From positions 1 through 64,000 of the forward strand of contig QCGE01000009.1 of assembly GCA_003278195.1 (NCBI GenBank): a stretch of 64,000 nucleotides of DNA, given 5' to 3'. The translations under genes were made by a program, and so were the position numbers. The DNA is from Prochlorococcus sp. AG-363-P08 (GTDB lineage: Bacteria; Cyanobacteriota; Cyanobacteriia; PCC-6307; Cyanobiaceae). The notes below the pieces were generated by a model. That model did no database searches. It saw only the letters and a list, made by a program, of their open reading frames with translations, and was not told where the DNA came from. Shown piece after piece: positions 62,582 to 64,000 of this stretch. How positions within the stretch are numbered: position 1 is the stretch's first letter; the number at the start of each line of letters is the position of its first letter.

Positions 62582-63103
62582 TTACAATCCAGATATTTCA
62601 CTCTTCAACTGATTAGCCCAAGCTTCTAATCGTTGATCAGTTAAATCTGATTCACTATCCTCGTCAAGTGGTAAACCACAAAATTTATCGCCTATGGCAC
62701 TCTTTGAATCATCAAATGTATATCCACTCTTACTCACATAGCCAACCATAGTCGCTCCTGCCTTGACAAAGTAAGAATGTAATTCTTCCATTGCATCGCA
62801 GAAATTTTCTGTATAGGTAGAAGAGTCACCTAAGCCAAAAATTGCAACTTTCTTACCTGTTAAGTTCAGATCTGAAATGTCATCAAGCATATTGTCCCAA
62901 GCAGTCCCTGAACGTTCAGTATCCGCTCCTGTATTCCAAGTAGGGATACCACAAATGATTCCATCCAATTGATTGAATTCACTAAGGTCAGATAAGTCTG
63001 CAAGATCCTTAGGGGGATTAGCAGAGCCTAATTGCTCATGCAGTCTTTCTGCAATATCCTCAGTCTTACCAGTGGTAGTTGCGAAATAAATTCCTATTGT
63101 CAT
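62582..63103 (-). CDS. isiB: Flavodoxin
   Basis: FMN electron carrier that replaces ferredoxin under iron limitation. The phosphate loop IYFATTTGKTEDIAE, the two isoalloxazine loops (IPTWNTGADTERSGTAW and FGLGDSSTYTENFCDAM) and the long-chain insertion give a standard 173-residue protein. The first loop has TTTGKT in place of SxTGxT, a usual variant. It diverges from the pcb gene at 63764, a pairing that suggests iron-stress control. Confidence 0.95.
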   Translation of the reverse strand: MTIGIYFATTTGKTEDIAERLHEQLGSANPPKDLADLSDLSEFNQLDGIICGIPTWNTGADTERSGTAWDNMLDDISDLNLTGKKVAIFGLGDSSTYTENFCDAMEELHSYFVKAGATMVGYVSKSGYTFDDSKSAIGDKFCGLPLDEDSESDLTDQRLEAWANQLKSEISGL

Positions 63104-63331
63104 TGGGATTAAGATAACTCATACTTCATAATTCATAATAGGTTTTTTTAGAAGTTCAGACTTTACTATTGATTGTTTTCTTTGATACGTGAATTAGGCT
63201 ACGAATTATCCTATTAGTGAATTCAGAAATAGTACACATAAAAGTTCCTGCTGCGAATAAATCCCCATGAAGGCTTTACTTGACAGAGAAAGCATTTAAT
63301 TTTCTTTGCTCAATTATAGTATTTTCTTTTC

Positions 63332-63475
63332 CTACCAGCTCTTAAGCCCTGCAGGAGGGGGCGCGATGCCCTTCTTTGCCATGCTTCTTGCACGCATAAT
63401 GCTTATTATTAGTGGTATTCCAATGATGAAATGAAAGAAAGTAATTAAATAAAGATCAACTTGGTATTGACTCAT
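63332..63475 (-). CDS. Small membrane protein, 47 aa
   Basis: MSQYQVDLYLITFFHFIIGI, PLIISIMRARSMAKKGIAPP, PAGLKSW. One helix, then a basic and Pro-rich tail. The frame is short but coherent, and the helix plus positive tail fits a real protein. It lies between isiB and pcb on the minus strand. A weaker overlapping frame on the plus strand (63366-63434) is its shadow. Confidence 0.55.
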   Translation of the reverse strand: MSQYQVDLYLITFFHFIIGIPLIISIMRARSMAKKGIAPPPAGLKSW

Positions 63476-63637
63476 TAGGAGAATAAAAAGGAATTTTCTC
63501 AAGCATCATCGTCCTTAATTGAGTGCTTTTAATAGGATCAATATGCAATGAAAAGCAAATGTTAAATTGATCACATAGAAATGACTCATTTTTCCAGATT
63601 TCTGTTTGAGGTATCTCTGAGATAAAAGAAATCACAC

Positions 63638-63656
63638 GATGATGTAATCAATGATT
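63638..63656. promoter_or_regulatory. Weak Fur-box-like palindrome upstream of pcb
   Basis: GATGATGTAATCAATGATT matches 11 of 19 positions of the consensus GATAATGATAATCATTATC by eye, about 110 bp before the pcb start. The position between isiB and an iron-stress-type pcb makes Fur control plausible, but AT-rich DNA yields such matches by chance. Confidence 0.2.
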
Positions 63657-63763
63657 GAAGAAGGATTCCCATAAAGAACATGCGCAATAAGCGATATGAA
63701 GCGAGTGGTAACTAGCGCTAATTCATCAATAGGTTCAACTAGTCCTATATATCTGTCTACCTC

Positions 63764-64000
63764 GTGCAGACCTACGGAAACCCCAACGTTACCTATGACT
63801 GGTACGCGGGAAATTCAGGGGTAACAAACCGCTCAGGCAAATTCATCGCGGCTCATGCAGCTCATGCAGGCTTGATGATGTTCTGGGCCGGTGCATTCAC
63901 CCTTTTTGAATTGGCTCGTTATGACTCCTCTTTGCCAATGGGGAATCAGGGATTGATTTGTCTACCTCATCTTGCAACTCTTGGAATTGGTGGAATAGAA
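63764..64000 (+). CDS. pcb: Second Pcb antenna gene, 5' part (cut by window edge)
   Basis: From a GTG at 63764, 79 codons to the window end read [60 protein letters not shown]. This is clearly the same family as 52649-53716 (QTYGNPN, NRxGxFI, LARYDSS), with differences through the first helix, so it is a distinct paralog. The start GTG is supported by the shared N-terminus. It follows isiB in divergent orientation; in several strains an iron-regulated pcb is found with isiB. Confidence 0.93.
   Translation, partial: MQTYGNPNVTYDWYAGNSGVTNRSGKFIAAHAAHAGLMMFWAGAFTLFELARYDSSLPMGNQGLICLPHLATLGIGGIE

Noticed and set aside
46453-63475. High-light-inducible (Hli) genes among the small membrane proteins
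   Set aside because: None of the small proteins has the ExxNGRxAMxGF chlorophyll-binding motif.

Overview
The window is almost certainly from a marine picocyanobacterium of the Prochlorococcus lineage, and more likely from a low-light-adapted type (inference). The DNA is AT-rich and gene-dense. It carries two genes of the Pcb divinyl-chlorophyll a/b antenna family (52649-53716, and one cut by the right edge from 63764). It has kaiB and kaiC with no intact kaiA, the cyanobacterial kinase NblS, several cyanobacteria-only families (DUF3119, DUF3086, DUF1825, PSII S4-domain protein) and many proteins shorter than 80 residues. I saw no CRISPR array, transposase, prophage or rRNA operon.

Left part (1-46.4 kb): conserved core. 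In order: GluQ, HU and a degenerate metallo-beta-lactamase-fold protein; the glycogen debranching enzyme; tRNA-Gly(TCC); a plus-strand run of MFS sugar transporter, MlaE-type permease, DUF3119, DUF3086 and PlsY; pyrF-tyrS-DUF1825 on minus; a GIY-YIG protein and PepA; the minus-strand envelope cluster Omp85-lpxC-fabZ-lpxA-lpxB-msrA; purC, purD, nblS; kaiB-kaiC facing rplU-rpmA; truB, nagB, a SpoIID-like protein, rnz, a pentapeptide-repeat protein, petF, prmA, serA and an S4-domain protein. After tRNA-Val(GAC) comes a short surface-polysaccharide block: a GT32-like transferase, then gmd, an Fcl/ColC-like reductase and a ColD-like PLP enzyme. Together these predict a GDP-linked 3,6-dideoxyhexose. 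murD follows.

Right part (46.4-64 kb): accessory-looking. Recognisable genes (pcb, a 3-hydroxyisobutyrate-dehydrogenase-like enzyme, pstS, rubredoxin, flavodoxin isiB, second pcb) are separated by very small genes, mostly one-helix membrane proteins or Lys-rich peptides. Several overlap or abut and look translationally coupled. At least one decayed gene (a cupin) and two weaker pseudogene candidates lie here, with several perfect hairpins.

Most notable: (1) KaiC ends about 21 residues early and lacks the tail that KaiA binds in Synechococcus elongatus, and a possible remnant of the kaiA 3' end sits just upstream of kaiB; (2) ribosomal protein L21 carries an N-terminal extension made of a nearly perfect 27-bp repeat; (3) the dideoxysugar module has the diagnostic Lys-to-His change in its PLP enzyme; (4) hidden miniature genes, including a twin CX3C protein, a duplicated Lys-rich peptide and a rubredoxin.
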